From: Dolomedes plantarius
Taxonomy: Eukaryota > Arthropoda > Arachnida > Araneae > Dolomedidae
Assembly (NCBI GenBank): GCA_907164885.2
Contig: OU015494.1
Location: forward strand, 1,704,768 to 1,768,767
DNA length: 64,000 nt
Direction of reading: 5' to 3'
How positions within the stretch are numbered: position 1 is the first letter of the stretch; each line of letters starts with the position of its first letter. A model generated the notes under the pieces. The model saw only the letters and a list, made by a program, of their open reading frames with translations. It had not been told where the DNA came from and did not search any database. This document shows positions 21,995 through 33,472 of the stretch, one piece after another. The position numbers and the translations under genes are program-made.

Positions 21995-22725
21995 TTAACT
22001 ACAATTTTCATTGATTGTGTTCTTTTCAAAAAATTTACACGCTAAGATACCCTTATCTGTTATGACAGCGGTCTTCTCTCTCTTCCGATTCGTCCTTTTT
22101 GCGCTTTCTTTAACTTTTGGAATATGCATTAGAATTTCAGGTGAAGCATTAAATGAAAAGGCCCTGTTGTCAGTTGTCATCCAAGAGCACTCAGGAGTGG
22201 CACAATTAGCCTCATGATATCGGACCTTCTTAACCGGCATGTCATCATTAGAGTTGGCTGAAACCTCGCCATCTCTATCATCCAACCTGATAGGCATGAC
22301 TCTTGCATCAAATGTTGCTTTGGGTTTGCGAACAGATAAAGTAGGATGTCTCTTAAGGAATCCATTGATTCAATTTTGGCCTGCGATTCCCTTTTGAAAT
22401 GTATAACCAAGGCCATTTCTTACAGTCAACTGATAAGTTAGGCTACGCAAGTCTTTCATTGTTAGACCGAATAACCTATCCTCCATAGTTTTTAAATAGT
22501 TAATGAGCACAAGTTCGTGCTATTTTCCAGCCATTTTATCAATCTTGTAGTCAGGGTTTTCCTTTCTGTTTTTGACGCATCTTTCCAGAGTAGAGTGGGG
22601 AACATCAAATTGGTACGAACCTCCAAATACCCAGATTGGCTAGAAATAACCACCTCGACACCATTGCTAATTGCCTCAGTAGATCATGATTGCCTATTTG
22701 CTTTTTTCTTATAGTCTCGAACCAT
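21995..22725 (-). pseudogene. Pogo/Tigger-like transposase lacking the DDE core
   Basis: The minus-strand start at 22725 reads MVRDYKKKANRQS, followed by a stop where Trp is expected, then STEAISNGVEVVISSQSGYL: the psq-type helix-turn-helix of pogo/Tigger transposases. FLKRHPTLSVRKPKATFDAR (about 22370-22310) is the end of the second DNA-binding (CENP-B-like) domain. Directly after it the frame runs into a C-terminal tail with NASPEILMHIPKVKE and KREKTAVITD, a hallmark that normally follows the catalytic domain. Roughly 200 or more residues carrying the catalytic acids are therefore missing. The first part has stops and a frame change; the last 100 codons (22297-21995) are open. A protein retaining only DNA binding could in principle compete for element ends, but this copy is broken. 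Confidence 0.75.
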
Positions 22726-23199
22726 CTGAAATCGAATGAAAAAAATTAGGAGCGTACTAAACACGATCTCTAAGTTAAAAACATTGCGGGGCGAAATGGG
22801 GAAGTACCCCATTCCGCCCAACCCGTTCCGCCCCAGGGACACGATTTAGGTTAGGGAGGTAAGGTCATTCGATAAAGATACGTAAACAAAAGTTTAACTA
22901 CACGAAACTAAAGACAATTAAACGTACTTCAAGCATGCACTAAATATAGTTGTAATGTAAACAAGTATGTATACGTTACCTTGGTTACAAAATCATCAGA
23001 AGTTACAATACAGGAGCAAAAAATCACACAACTAAAAATTCACACACTAACGCTCGAGAAAACTAGACTAACATGGCTGCTGTAGTTGAGCAGCAATAGG
23101 TTGGTCTAGTTCTACTTATTGCCACTCGTTGGCAATACTTCCTTGACACCGAAAAACGTCGAACTTCATTCCGCCCCGGTAGCCCGTGGTGCCCCGGGT

Positions 23200-23214
23200 T
23201 CCCCTATAGCTCAT
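23200..23214 (-). repeat. Right inverted repeat of pogo-like element
   Basis: Complement reads GGGGAACCCGGGGCA; pairs with 21674-21688. Confidence 0.85.
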
Positions 23215-23963
23215 CTTAGATGAAAATGAATGGAAAAAGGACATTTTTAAAAGCTAAATGTAAAAAAAACTAAAATATTTGACACCATTAGACAAAATTA
23301 ATATATTTGGATTTTTTTATGATGCCCACCGTAAGTTGCTACTACATGAATTACGACATGCGTTTTCTTTTCTTTTCTGCAGCCAAAATATATATATACA
23401 ATCAATTCTAGCTCACGAAACTAAACAAAATACTCCCTGTTAAAATTGTTTATATCCATTAGTTATTTTACGTTTATACGTATATCTTAGGAAATGCCCA
23501 TTTCAAACAATATTAGGATTTAATTTGAAAATAATGGAAATAAAGTTGCAAACAGACCTCTTAATCAATTGAATGATGGATTGGCTGTAAATTCCCCTCT
23601 TATTAAAGATTAGCTTTAGGCAGAAACGAAGATTTCTATTTGAAAAATGGAGAAAACTACTTGACATCTCACTAGAAATCTAACGTATAGCAAAACCAAA
23701 ATTCCCTTAGATTTACCTTTCTCCCTATATGGGTGCATGCAATCGTTCTTGTCAGCTGCCATATCTCTTTTGTGTTAGTATGAGGTTTATCGTCATTTTA
23801 ATTTATGTTTTTATGTATTCTTTTGCTCGATTCATGTAGATTAAGGGATAATTCAGGTAATTTGAATAGGAAGATCGTAACACCTGCATTTCGCTACCTC
23901 TCGTGATAATTCAAAATTTTCACATTTATTTTGGAACTCAAAATTCAAGAAATACATAGGAAA
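23215..23963. other. AT-rich stretch, no gene seen
   Basis: No frame, repeat or RNA gene recognised. Confidence 0.6.
23956..23963. repeat. Target-site duplication, left copy (ATAGGAAA)
   Basis: Identical to 24833-24840. Confidence 0.92.
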
Positions 23964-23972
23964 TAGGGATGC

Positions 23973-24110
23973 GACATCGATGTCGATGTTTTCAAAACAT
24001 CGATGTTTTGATAAAAACATCGATGTTTTAAACATCGATTTATTGAAGCCGATGTTTTATTAACATCGATGTTTTGTGCTCGATGTTTTACGTTGTCTCG
24101 ATGTTTTTTT
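23973..24110. repeat. Left subterminal CATCGATG array
   Basis: At least eight full or partial copies of the palindrome CATCGATG, most followed by TTTT, spaced roughly 10-25 bp. Such subterminal arrays are known transposase-binding sites in hAT elements; the role here is inference. Confidence 0.85.
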
Positions 24111-24403
24111 TTAATGAAAAAGTACCGTAATAAAAAAAAATTACCACGTAGCATAATTTTCACACTCAGTAAATGTAAGTCTGAATTCTGAAAAGGACGA
24201 ATACAAAAGGGGGAATGTTTCTTTCACAAACAGATAAATGGCAATTAACAACGAATGAACCAATCAGAGCGCTTGGAATGTTCCTGACACTCCAGAACTT
24301 TCCATGGGGTTTTATTTTACAAACAGTATATACACAAGTGCATCCATATAAGTTTTTGTTTTGTTCTGGTTTTCTATAAGTTGACGTTAATATTATTAGT
24401 AAG

Positions 24404-24577
24404 ATGCCTCCCAAAAGAACCGTTTGGAAATATTTTTACAAAACGACTGACAAATTGGTGAAATGCAATATTTGCCGTAAGTCCCTCAAAACTTCTGGCA
24501 ATACCATGAATTTATCTGGACATTTGAAGGCAAAACATATCGGTATTTACAACGAGAATTTTGAGTCATCAATGTAG
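24404..24577 (+). CDS. BED-type zinc finger peptide, 57 aa (truncated hAT transposase)
   Basis: Open frame from ATG 24404 (MPPKRTVWKYFYK) to TAG 24575-24577. The finger is CNICRKSLKTSG followed by SGHLKAKH, giving the C-x2-C ... H-x3/4-H pattern of BED domains, preceded by the usual aromatic WKYF. BED fingers form the DNA-binding N-terminus of hAT transposases. Beyond the stop the frame continues for about 36 codons with a Ser/Pro-rich linker (SPPPPTTNG) before another stop, and then the right-end array begins. The dimerisation and catalytic regions are absent. It could be a self-standing DNA-binding peptide or simply the remnant of a deletion. Confidence 0.8.
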   Translation: MPPKRTVWKYFYKTTDKLVKCNICRKSLKTSGNTMNLSGHLKAKHIGIYNENFESSM

Positions 24578-24704
24578 CCCAAAGCAACCAAGTTTTTGTC
24601 ATTTGTGCCTGCCCAATCAGAGAGTAAAATTATATCACCCCCTCCCCCCACGACTAACGGAAGTAACGTTAATGTTAAAGATTACTAAACCAGTTTTAAA
24701 AATG

Positions 24705-24825
24705 GATGTTCTAAAACATCGATGTTTAAAAACATCGATGGTTTTTGGGCGATGTTTTATTAGCATCGATGTTTTAATATTGAATATCGATGTTTCAAAC
24801 ATCGATGTTTTGTTATCGATGTCGC
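24705..24825. repeat. Right subterminal CATCGATG array
   Basis: Mirror-image counterpart of the left array, with about seven full or partial copies of CATCGATG or CGATGTTTTA. Confidence 0.85.
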
Positions 24826-24832
24826 ATCACTA

Positions 24833-24840
24833 ATAGGAAA
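24833..24840. repeat. Target-site duplication, right copy (ATAGGAAA)
   Basis: Identical to 23956-23963. Confidence 0.92.
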
Positions 24841-25538
24841 TGGGAATGAAATTATGTATGTATGCATATATACAAAAAGAAAAATGGAGAGACTGAGTAA
24901 GGTCCTACTTTAAAGAGTAAATTAGAAAAGGGTATGAGGAAAGGATTTTTTTAAACTCAACTGTATTGAGTTCTGTTTAGCAAAATATTTCTTATTATTG
25001 TTTCAATAAATGGTGTAGTTTATACACCATATGATATAATTTTTTATCATATTTTAAAACACTATGCACATGTATAAATTTATCTATAAAATATATCCGT
25101 TAATTACTGTTTATTCTTGGTGAGATAAAGTAAATAAGTAAAATATATTCATGATTAAAAACGGTGATAAGTAGAAACTGTATGTAAGAGTTCATTTATT
25201 TAGTGTTAGTTTGAACGCAACCACAGTAAATATTTTTCTAAATAATAAAAAAAATGTTCAAAATCAGATTGTAACATCTGAGTTAATAAGAAAAGAAAAC
25301 ATGAACTGACAAAGGAATTTGCATATCGTTTATTTTTTTAACTACTGTAATACAAATCAGTAGTAAAAATAATGAATGTTTTTTTCCAGCGTCATAGGTG
25401 CTTTGTTCAGAGAACTCTTTAAAAAATGTGGTAGGATAATAGTTTTCATCTTTATAGTGATGGAGGTGAAAGAAAATTTTGCTACTTGTAATATTTTCCC
25501 CGTTCCTGTAGAAAATTTAGAAGTAAGTGTTAAAGACT

Positions 25539-25574
25539 TTTCGAATATAAAATTAACTAATTTTATATTCGAAA
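25539..25574. other. Perfect 17-bp palindrome with 2-base loop
   Basis: TTTCGAATATAAAATTA at 25539-25555, loop AC, and the exact complement at 25558-25574. A 36-base near-perfect palindrome is rare by chance and could extrude as a cruciform or be a relic of a head-to-head insertion. Confidence 0.95.
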
Positions 25575-26944
25575 TTATTTCTATTCACGATATATTATTA
25601 TCGTGTTAGAAACCAGTTAATTAAATTTTAAGTGAAAGAGTCAAGTATTGATACTGGATATAAAGGATAATGTAAAACCTCTGAACTTGAACTTTAAATT
25701 GAAGTTACTGATACCTTATGGATATGGATAATTGTAAAATCAAGTTTTTCAGTACTTCTGATTACAAAATTGTTAGGATTGGAATATTTTTAATTGAATT
25801 TTAAGATTTATGTTAAGAACAAATATACTAAACAAATACTGATGCCTAAGTTATTTAATCATCCAAGTTTTTAAAGATTTTACAATGTAATGTTTTCCAT
25901 TTTTTAATATTTATTTTGAGTTATTATTTCAGGACCAAAATTCAACAATTAGAGTTATATACCTTTTTCCAACCTTATATTTTTACAAGAAACTAATTTT
26001 ATACAATTTTTATGCGTATTTAAACAAGGTTACATGATTTTAGCGAGAGACAAAAGTATTATAAAAGTTACTTTCAAGAAGTTATAGAATAACATTCTAT
26101 GTTACAAAATATTTGATTACCTTTCTAAGGTAGTTTACAGCAACATATCTAAATGCCCAGATTTAATACATTTAATATGAACAAATGGTGATAGCTCATG
26201 TAGCACGATATTAGTCACTGTTAAAATTTGAAATTCATTAGTAGTTTCTTGTATGTATAGAATTTAGATTTGTACAGTTTGCAATCGTATATCATTGTTG
26301 CGCTCCTCAGCGTACACTAAAAACGTTGAGCAACATTACTTTCTAAAGCAATTTAATTTTCTCACATGAGATATTTTGATTAAGAAAAATTCAGTTCTAC
26401 GAACCCCATTACACGCGTAGTAGTCATGATATTAATTTTTAATTTGGAGAAAAGTATTTGACCTTGCATGTCAATTGAAAAGATTTACCATGTGTTTCAA
26501 ACACTGTAATAAAGGCAAAATATTTCCGATTTCAGATGCAAGTATTGTAAAAATGTTACCTTGCATCAGGTTCTTAATCTCGATATTCGATATTTTAATT
26601 TTTTATGAAAGAAAACCAGTCCTCCGAGAAATATTATAATCAAATATTCACACCTTGATTATTCTAACAGGTAAAAAAAATCATGTACTCATGAAGTGCT
26701 GTTATGACGAAGACTTAAAGGCTCAAAAAGAAGGCAGAAGTGAAATAGGGGATTAAACATATTTAGCTGACATTATAAATAAATATTGTAACCATATTTC
26801 AAATGTATAATACTTGAAGAGTATTTAAGAACTCCTGTGCGGCACACACACTATTATTATTATTATACACGTGAAATGGGTGCAAAAGTGATCGATGAGT
26901 AGGCCCAAATGAGGAAAAGTGCATTTATGAAAAAATTAGGGCAT

Positions 26945-27165
26945 TGTTGGTCGACCATTGGCAGCAAATGACTACCTCAATATTTCTGGGCATGGGTTCA
27001 ACCATTTTATAGTACATGAACGCTAGCAGTTGTCTTCATTCCTTGATTAAAGCTTTTAGTTGAAGGCAGTTCTAGGTCGTCTTATAAGTTCTCGATGAGA
27101 TTGAGATCTGGTCTCTTAGTCGGTCGATCTACATTTTACAAGTGTTGTCCTCTAAACTGGGGCTC
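26945..27165 (-). pseudogene. Tc1-like transposase C-terminal fragment, decayed
   Basis: Minus-strand reading gives RPDLNLIENL, then a stop, DDLELP, and, after two more breaks, FAANGRPTMP. RPDLNLIENL corresponds to the SPDLNPIENLW motif around the last catalytic residue, and AANGRPT is a common C-terminus in Tc1 enzymes. Several stops show it is old. Ends of the element were not found. Confidence 0.6.
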
Positions 27166-28695
27166 CGACATAGCTCTAGTATGAAAACGGACTAGATGAG
27201 TCTGAAAAAAAAACAAGTCTCTGTTCCAAATAGCTACCACGTTGTAGGAATTGGACAGTCATGTAAAATGATGATGAACAGAGTTCATATTCGAAAGCAA
27301 AAGTTGAAAGGATTTAAATTTTAAGCAAATACTACTCTATCAGTTTTCACAGACGAATGGCTGCAGTTACTAGGTTAAATGTCTAGGGGCAATCTATTTA
27401 TTAAAGCAGATTGTAAGGATCGAGAATCGGTCCCCTGTCTCCAGAATGAAGCATAAAAATTCTTTCTTTTTGAGGTCAAATATACAGGATATGCAACTTT
27501 TTTTTATTTATCCATTTTTCTATACTTCGTTCTATTCCTCAATTTTGCTATACTTATTTTTATTTATTCATGTTACAACTTATTTTCTATGAATATTGAT
27601 TTTTGTTGCCTTCACAATTATTCTGTCGTCCAAACTTTCCCTTATAGTTCTTTGAAATGGTGAGACATCACGTAACGGCCGTTTACTACCAACCAGTGTT
27701 ATCCGAATTCTACCTAAGAGGCATTCCAGGGAATTTATTTTTCGAGTTCATTCCTCACAAGCTATTTAAAATTCATCTAAAGTGTGATTCTGTAAAACAA
27801 CACAGAAGTTCTAATTAAGCCCGCGAAAATATATTCCGAAACAAATTTGTTAAATGTAATAAGTTGTGTGAGCTGGATGCTTTGCTTTAAGTAAAGGAAA
27901 AGGACCTTTATGATATTAAACATTTACAAAAAATAAATTATTCAAAGAAAATTTCTAAGAAATATTCTGAATTGGGAAGCACAGTAAATTATTTCACAAG
28001 ATTCGCGAATTGAGTGCAATTAATTAACTCTTTATACGCCTCTTTAAGAGTAACGAAGTGATCTCGAATTACACATTCTGAAGAAACTAACCTCCTTCAA
28101 TATGGAAATTGCTCAATGAGCACTTGAAATTCTTGAATTGCCTCTAAGCATTCACGAAAGACTATAATTAGAAAATTCTTGCACGTTCTCTAGAGATATT
28201 CTACATTTTCGTTCGCAGTTCGTTTCTTATGATGCGGGGGATTTCACTTGGAATAAAAATGGTTCCTTTTGCATTTTGTGAAAAAATATTTCCTGCGCTA
28301 GCATTCAGTATATAATAATGATATGATCGCCCAAGGACAGAGTGAGACAGGATTTCCAAAGGAGGTATCTGCTCTCAGCTTTTGCCAAAACTCATTTTCG
28401 AGCCGAACGAAATGGTGGCCTCGAGTAATTCGCATTTTTAACCCAACTCTATATTCCCACTGAATGGGAAATCCATACTTTTTTTTATTCGAAGTAACTA
28501 GATTATTTTTAAAGTTAAAATTATATCTATCGATATCCTGCATTAGTTAATCATCTAATTAGACGGTTTAACTAGCATGTTTTTTTTTTAAATATGCTCC
28601 TTAAAGTTGCGCTAAAACTCCAGAGAGGAAAACGATATACCAATTCTACAGCCATGATTTTTTTTCTTTTCTGTAGGAGAAGAGATTTGGAAATA

Positions 28696-29530
28696 CAGGT
28701 ACCCTCCTATAACACGGTTGATAGGTTCTAGAAAAGGTTCGTGTGTGTGAAACCGTGTTATATGAGACCCTGAGCCAGTACTAAACGGGGGTTACGTTCT
28801 GAAACTTATTTAAAAAGAAATTTTTTTTTTTAGATTCCATATAAGCAACTTAATTTTTATTAAAATATAAATGTGTGTATAAAACAAAACGAAAATAATA
28901 AAAAAATTATTATTTTCATTTAATACGACCTCAATTTAATAAATTTCTTCCTCATCACTGCTCAGTACAATCAAACGAGAACGTTTTTTCGATTGAACGA
29001 TATCACCTCCACTTTCAGAACCTTTTTCTTCGTTTAGATTTTTTGCACCTTCTATCCTCATTAAAAAATCTGTAATATTGGTTCATTTGCTGGTTCTTAC
29101 AAGGTCATTGTAGATTCACGGTACGGAGATAGACAATTTTGCATCTCCCTTTTGAATTTTCGGCTTCTTTTAGCGGAAGGGTCTGCATTCAGGAAAAGGA
29201 TTCAGCTAAGCTTAGGACTTCTAGTAATTTTATAGAGTTATAAATGAATAAATTGTAATTTGTTTATACATTTTCATGTAAAGATACTATAGTTCATTAT
29301 TCCCTCCCGTCATTCTTTTAAGATAATTTAGTTTTTAAATATGTTAAACCAAAAATCATGTTATCTAGTGCTATAGAAGTACAGTGTTGTACAAAGGTTT
29401 TCGCAATTATTTTCGTCTTAAGAGAAACCGTGTTACAGGTTGCAGTGTTATACGAGAGTTCCCGCAATTTATCTTATCGTGTTAGAGCGAAACCGTGTTG
29501 TAAGATGCCGTGCTGTAGGAGGGCTACCTG
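28696..29530 (-). mobile_element. TA-flanked inverted-repeat element, 835 bp (pogo-like derivative?)
   Basis: The left end CAGGTACCCTCCTATAAC (28696) pairs with the complement of the right end, CAGGTAGCCCTCCTACAG (29530), and both sides are flanked by TA (28694-28695, 29531-29532). The motif ACCGTGTTATA and close variants recurs inside both ends (28722, 28752, 29427, 29451, 29490). A short minus-strand frame with an acidic tail is the only coding trace. Ends and TA target fit the Tc1/mariner-pogo superfamily; the exact family is not certain. Confidence 0.75.
28936..29061 (-). CDS. 41-aa acidic-tail fragment, possibly transposase C-terminus
   Basis: Minus-strand frame from ATG 29061 to TAA 28936-28938 with a KKRSR basic cluster followed by the acidic end LSSDEEEIY. 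It sits alone inside the 28696-29530 element. Acidic Ser/Asp/Glu tails after a basic stretch are common at the C-terminus of Tigger/pogo transposases, so this is probably the last piece of a deleted transposase gene. No start signal or upstream domain is preserved. Confidence 0.4.
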   Translation of the reverse strand: MRIEGAKNLNEEKGSESGGDIVQSKKRSRLIVLSSDEEEIY

Positions 29531-29532
29531 TA

Positions 29533-30569
29533 GATGTATTTTAGGATTTGTAAATGGTTTTCACATATTATAAACAGATTAATGTAGCTTTCAAAACACT
29601 TTTGGGATCCTAATGATTAGAACCTACCTAATCAAGATTATGCAAACTTTTCAGATAGAATTTAGGAAACAAAAAAAAGGTTAGTATCGCCCATCCCTCA
29701 TTAAATTAAGAATAGGATGTAACAATGACAACACTATTCGAACACTCGGTACAACCCCTTTTTGGCCACAGAGCATTCGATGGTTGTTGCCTCTAATGAC
29801 AAACCATAAATAAATTTGGATTATTGCTCGAGACCATCACAATAAATGCTTTTCGACCTGAATTACGTTATAAATATATAGGTATCTGTTCCAATATAAA
29901 TAGAGTTTAAATTAATTTATTAAACCGAAATTAGTTACCATTATTTATATGATACCGTGCATTTTAAGAAACTGATTTTAAAAATTTGATGTGTATTTAT
30001 CTTAATATAGATATTTGTTTCCATTCAAGCTTTTCTTAGGATTGTATAAATATACAAATAATAGTATTTTCTACTTAACTTTGAGATTGAAGAAACCTAA
30101 TTGATTACCTTCTTTTTGTGTTTGATCTTTGCGCACGAAATGACTTCCTATCTTATACCTGAATGAATGATAATATGGTACAAGTCTTTCAAAAGAATGC
30201 ATTAAATTGAATAATCTTCAATTAAATCACCAGATTGAAAAAGTTTTTCACTTCTAATGATTTTGGTAATGTATACGAAAAAAATGTAGTCAAATTCCGA
30301 AGCCTTTCTTTATGCTCGATATCATCCCCTCATCAAGAAAAAGTTTGACAGGAATGAAAATTTTTCTCCAAATCTACAGCTCATATTCAAATATTAGAAT
30401 AATTACATTTTTTTAGAAATTGAAAATATCATTTGGTAATTTAATGTCTTTTAATGCAAATATGCAAATGATATTTTTATTAAGAACTTATTGTTGATTA
30501 AACTTATTATTATCTTAAAATTAATATCATTTTTGAAAAGATTAATTGAAAAAAATTATTTTGAAAAGT
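29533..30569. other. AT-rich stretch, no gene seen
   Basis: No feature recognised. Confidence 0.6.
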
Positions 30570-31843
30570 CAAAATATTAGAATATTTATTCAAGTGGTTC
30601 AAAATATTAGAATATTTCACACTAATTCTCCTTTAGTTATTACCAATTCATAACTGGTGGCATCATTGATTAAATTGAGACGATTTTATTTAAAATCAGT
30701 ATTCTTTTTGCAGTTTGTTTGCTTCTTCGTCTTAAAATGGGTCGTGTGAGTGATATTCCTGAATCTATTAAACTTCGTATGTTTGATTTGCATCGGCACG
30801 GTAAAAATCAATGTTATATAGCGAAATATTTACTACATTGTTCACAGTCAAGCGTTAGTAAATACTAACACAATATTCAAAAATGGAAAATTTCAAAATA
30901 ATCGCCGAAATAGCTGCCGAAAACCAAAACATCTGCTAGAGATGACAGGAAACTGAAGCGTATAGTTAATAAAAACCGTTTTAAAAGTGTGCGATTCTTG
31001 CACCAAAAATGGAAACGAAGAAGGAGCTGAAGTTTCTAAATCGACAACATTAAGACGTCTCCATAAATTTAAGTTTGAATCTCGTGTACCGAAAACAAAA
31101 CCTCTCATGACTGCAAAACAAAAGCGTATAAGATTGAATTGGTGTAAATCAAGACGTTTATGGAGCGAAGAAGATTGGAAAAAAATATTATTTAGTGATG
31201 AAAGTATTTTTTTGTGTTTCATATGGTAATCAATGTATTCGAGTTTGGAGAATGAAGCAAGAAGCATTTGATAAAGAAGGCCGTTCGGTAAAATTTGCTG
31301 CTAGTGTCATGGTTGGGGTTGCATGAGCGCAGAAGGACCTGGAAAGTTGTGCATCGTCTACGAAAAGGTTAACTCTCAGATATATCAAGAAATTTTGGAA
31401 TATTACATGATTCCATCATCAGGAGAATTATTTGAAGATGATTTCATCTTTCAACAAGATTTAGCGTCACCGCATACCTCGGTGTCAACTAAGAATTGGT
31501 TACTCCAACGTAAAATTAAGGTACTTCTTTGGCCACCAAACTCACCAGACATTAATCCCATCGAAAACTTATGGGGTATAATGAAGAAAAAACTCCAAGA
31601 AAATCCTCCTTCAAGTAAAACTGAGTTAGTGGCAAGTATAAAGTCTGTTTGGGCTAATATTGATAGAAATGTTTGTAAACACCTTGTATATGGTATGCAA
31701 GATCGATTGTACGCTGTTATTAAAGCTAAAGGGGAGCTACAAAATATTAACTACCATTTACATCATATTCATAAGGTAATATTTTTGCGTAAAATAAAAA
31801 TATTCTAATATTTGAACCAATCTAAATTTTATTCTAGTATTTT
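30570..31843 (+). mobile_element. Tc1-like (DD34E) transposon with doubled end motif
   Basis: The left end (30570-30618) contains CAAAATATTAGAATATTT twice, separated by TATTCAAGTGGTT-type spacer bases. The complement of the right end (about 31795-31843) shows the same pair with more differences. TA duplications are not clear at either edge, so boundaries are approximate. A transposase gene lies between. Confidence 0.78.
30737..31808 (+). pseudogene. Tc1-like transposase, DD34E, frameshifted
   Basis: Begins at ATG 30737 (MGRVSDIPESIKLRMFDLH) with a helix-turn-helix (QSSVSKY) and a stop at about 30865. A basic linker TSARDDRKLKRIVNKNRF follows near 30925. The frame containing KKILFSDESIF (first Asp, about 31185-31205) breaks at 31229. 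The last block (31323-31808) is open for 161 codons with QQDLASPHTS (second Asp) and SPDINPIENLW. Exactly 34 residues separate the second Asp from the Glu, the classical Tc1 spacing. At least three breaks make this a pseudogene. The final residues run into the right inverted repeat. Confidence 0.88.
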
Positions 31844-33472
31844 GATGTGTTTCAGAACAGCTGTTGTATACCTAATTTATGTATTTTATATTTGTAAATG
31901 TTAAAATCTTATCTAAACATTCCAAATTTTATGTATAAGAAATTAATTGCATTTACATAGTATAAAAAAATAAATAAATGGAAAATAATTTCTTTCGTAT
32001 TACTTTTTCTCAATTATTCTATATTTTGAATCTGAGCTGTATATTAGTAAATAAGAAACAGACTCGACACTTTTATTATACTCGATACAATTAAAAATTA
32101 GAAGTCTGGAAAATACATAAATCAACCATTCCTATTATACTTTGCATGATTTTGTTTTCTAAAAACGAAGGTAAGCATATAATTTTTTCTAAAGGAGATA
32201 CTTTGTATAAACTCAAACATATTAAATAACTTAATGAATTAAATTTGAATGCGAAGCTGACTTTACCGGGATCGACCGATTGTTTGTTTTTCCCTCTAGA
32301 GTTACTAATCTATAAGAAAATTGCTTGGTGGACATTTTTGTGCGAAGAGAAAATAATTTCAAGTTTTGAACGTCGTCTCCTGATAAAAAAAAACCTTGAA
32401 ACTTCTAAGGGGAGGATGCCATGCACGTCAATGGAACTCCATAGCGCGGACACAGGACACCAAATACATGGACTGAAAGAGTAGATTGACTATTTAAAAC
32501 AAAATAAACAAAGGAGGTAGAGGTTAATTAGTGCTATTTTATAGACCATGCTTGTCTCATGCCCCAAACGAATGCATATGGACTGTACATAAAACCGCAG
32601 TATTGTGAGGAAAGATACTGCTAAAACAATCGACGACTGCTATTTTATGCTGCTATAAAATCGTATCCTAGAGCAAATTTAGTACCCAACTCCCGATGTA
32701 AATACGATCTCGGTCTAGGTATAAAGATAAATAAAAACGTTACCTTTCTTTTAACAAATAATGGTAATATATAAGAAAAGTTAGTAGATATGGCTTTTAT
32801 AGTATTGTTTGCTCTCAAACATGCTTGGTGGCAGATGGCGAAAACAGATCGAACATCTCTCAGAGTTTGGATCGACCGAATTGTGGCACAATAGAGAAAT
32901 TAGGATTTTTTTCTAACGAAATTAAATGTTTGAGTCTGGAAAATCAGGCACCTTGTGATATGAGCTTGAAGTTGGTAGAGAAAAAAAATCGGATTTAGAA
33001 GGGACGTGGAATGGATTAAGTGGCTATGAATAAACTCACAAGGGGGGGGGGGGGGGATATTTTGAAATCAAATTGAAAGGACATTATAAGACTGCGCCTT
33101 CTACAATCAGCACAAAAGTGACTCCTTAGGAAAAGACAGCACGGTCTTTTTCTTTGTTTCAGCTAATGCGATGGCTTCGGAAAAGAGTTGTTGGTGAATC
33201 ACTGCTTACTAAGGGTGTTCTTAACGTAAGAATATGGGGGCTAAAGACTCCAATTAAGCACTGGACAGCGGCATCTGGAGTTGTGGATATCATGTTATTG
33301 CGCTCTTAAAGAACAGTAATTGATATTAACATTAATGATTATGTAGATTCGTGTGAAGGGATCAGGATCAATGAAGTTTGAATTATAGCATTAAACACTT
33401 GGACAAGGGCCTAACAACAAGCGGACTGGTATGGGTGTGTTTTTGAATTAAACCACGTTTTCGTTTGTTAGT
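31844..33472. other. AT-rich stretch with a poly-G run, no gene seen
   Basis: No convincing frame; 32245-32484 is open but has no motif. A run of 15 G lies at 33042-33056. Confidence 0.55.
33042..33056. repeat. Poly(G) run, 15 bases
   Basis: Fifteen consecutive G in an AT-rich context. The length may be uncertain in assemblies. Confidence 0.95.

Larger units (their letters stand above)
21674..23214 (-). mobile_element. Pogo/Tigger-like transposon, internally deleted
   Basis: Inverted ends GAGGAACCCGGGGCA (21674-21688) and, as complement, GGGGAACCCGGGGCA (23200-23214) are flanked by TA (21672-21673, 23215-23216), as expected for the pogo branch of Tc1/mariner. GC-rich motifs of the kind GGGGCRGAAYGGGG recur just inside each end (about 21680, 21880, 22790-22850, 23170), standing out from AT-rich DNA. 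The minus-strand transposase keeps the N-terminal and C-terminal parts but not the catalytic core. Length is 1541 bp. Confidence 0.82.
23964..24832 (+). mobile_element. Short hAT derivative with CATCGATG-array ends
   Basis: Starts TAGGGATGCGACATCGAT at 23964 and, on the complement of the right end (24832), TAGTGATGCGACATCGAT. It is flanked by the perfect 8-bp duplication ATAGGAAA (23956-23963, 24833-24840), as in hAT elements. Each end carries a dense array of CATCGATG and its partial forms separated by T/A-rich spacers (about 23973-24110 left, 24705-24825 right). The interior encodes only a BED zinc finger. At 869 bp it is a non-autonomous, internally deleted copy. Confidence 0.92.
24841..28695. 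other. AT-rich stretch, mostly featureless
   Basis: Contains a perfect 17-bp palindrome (25539-25574) and a decayed Tc1 transposase fragment (26945-27165), both listed. No host exon is recognised. The open frame at 28298-28543 (minus) shows no motif. Confidence 0.55.
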
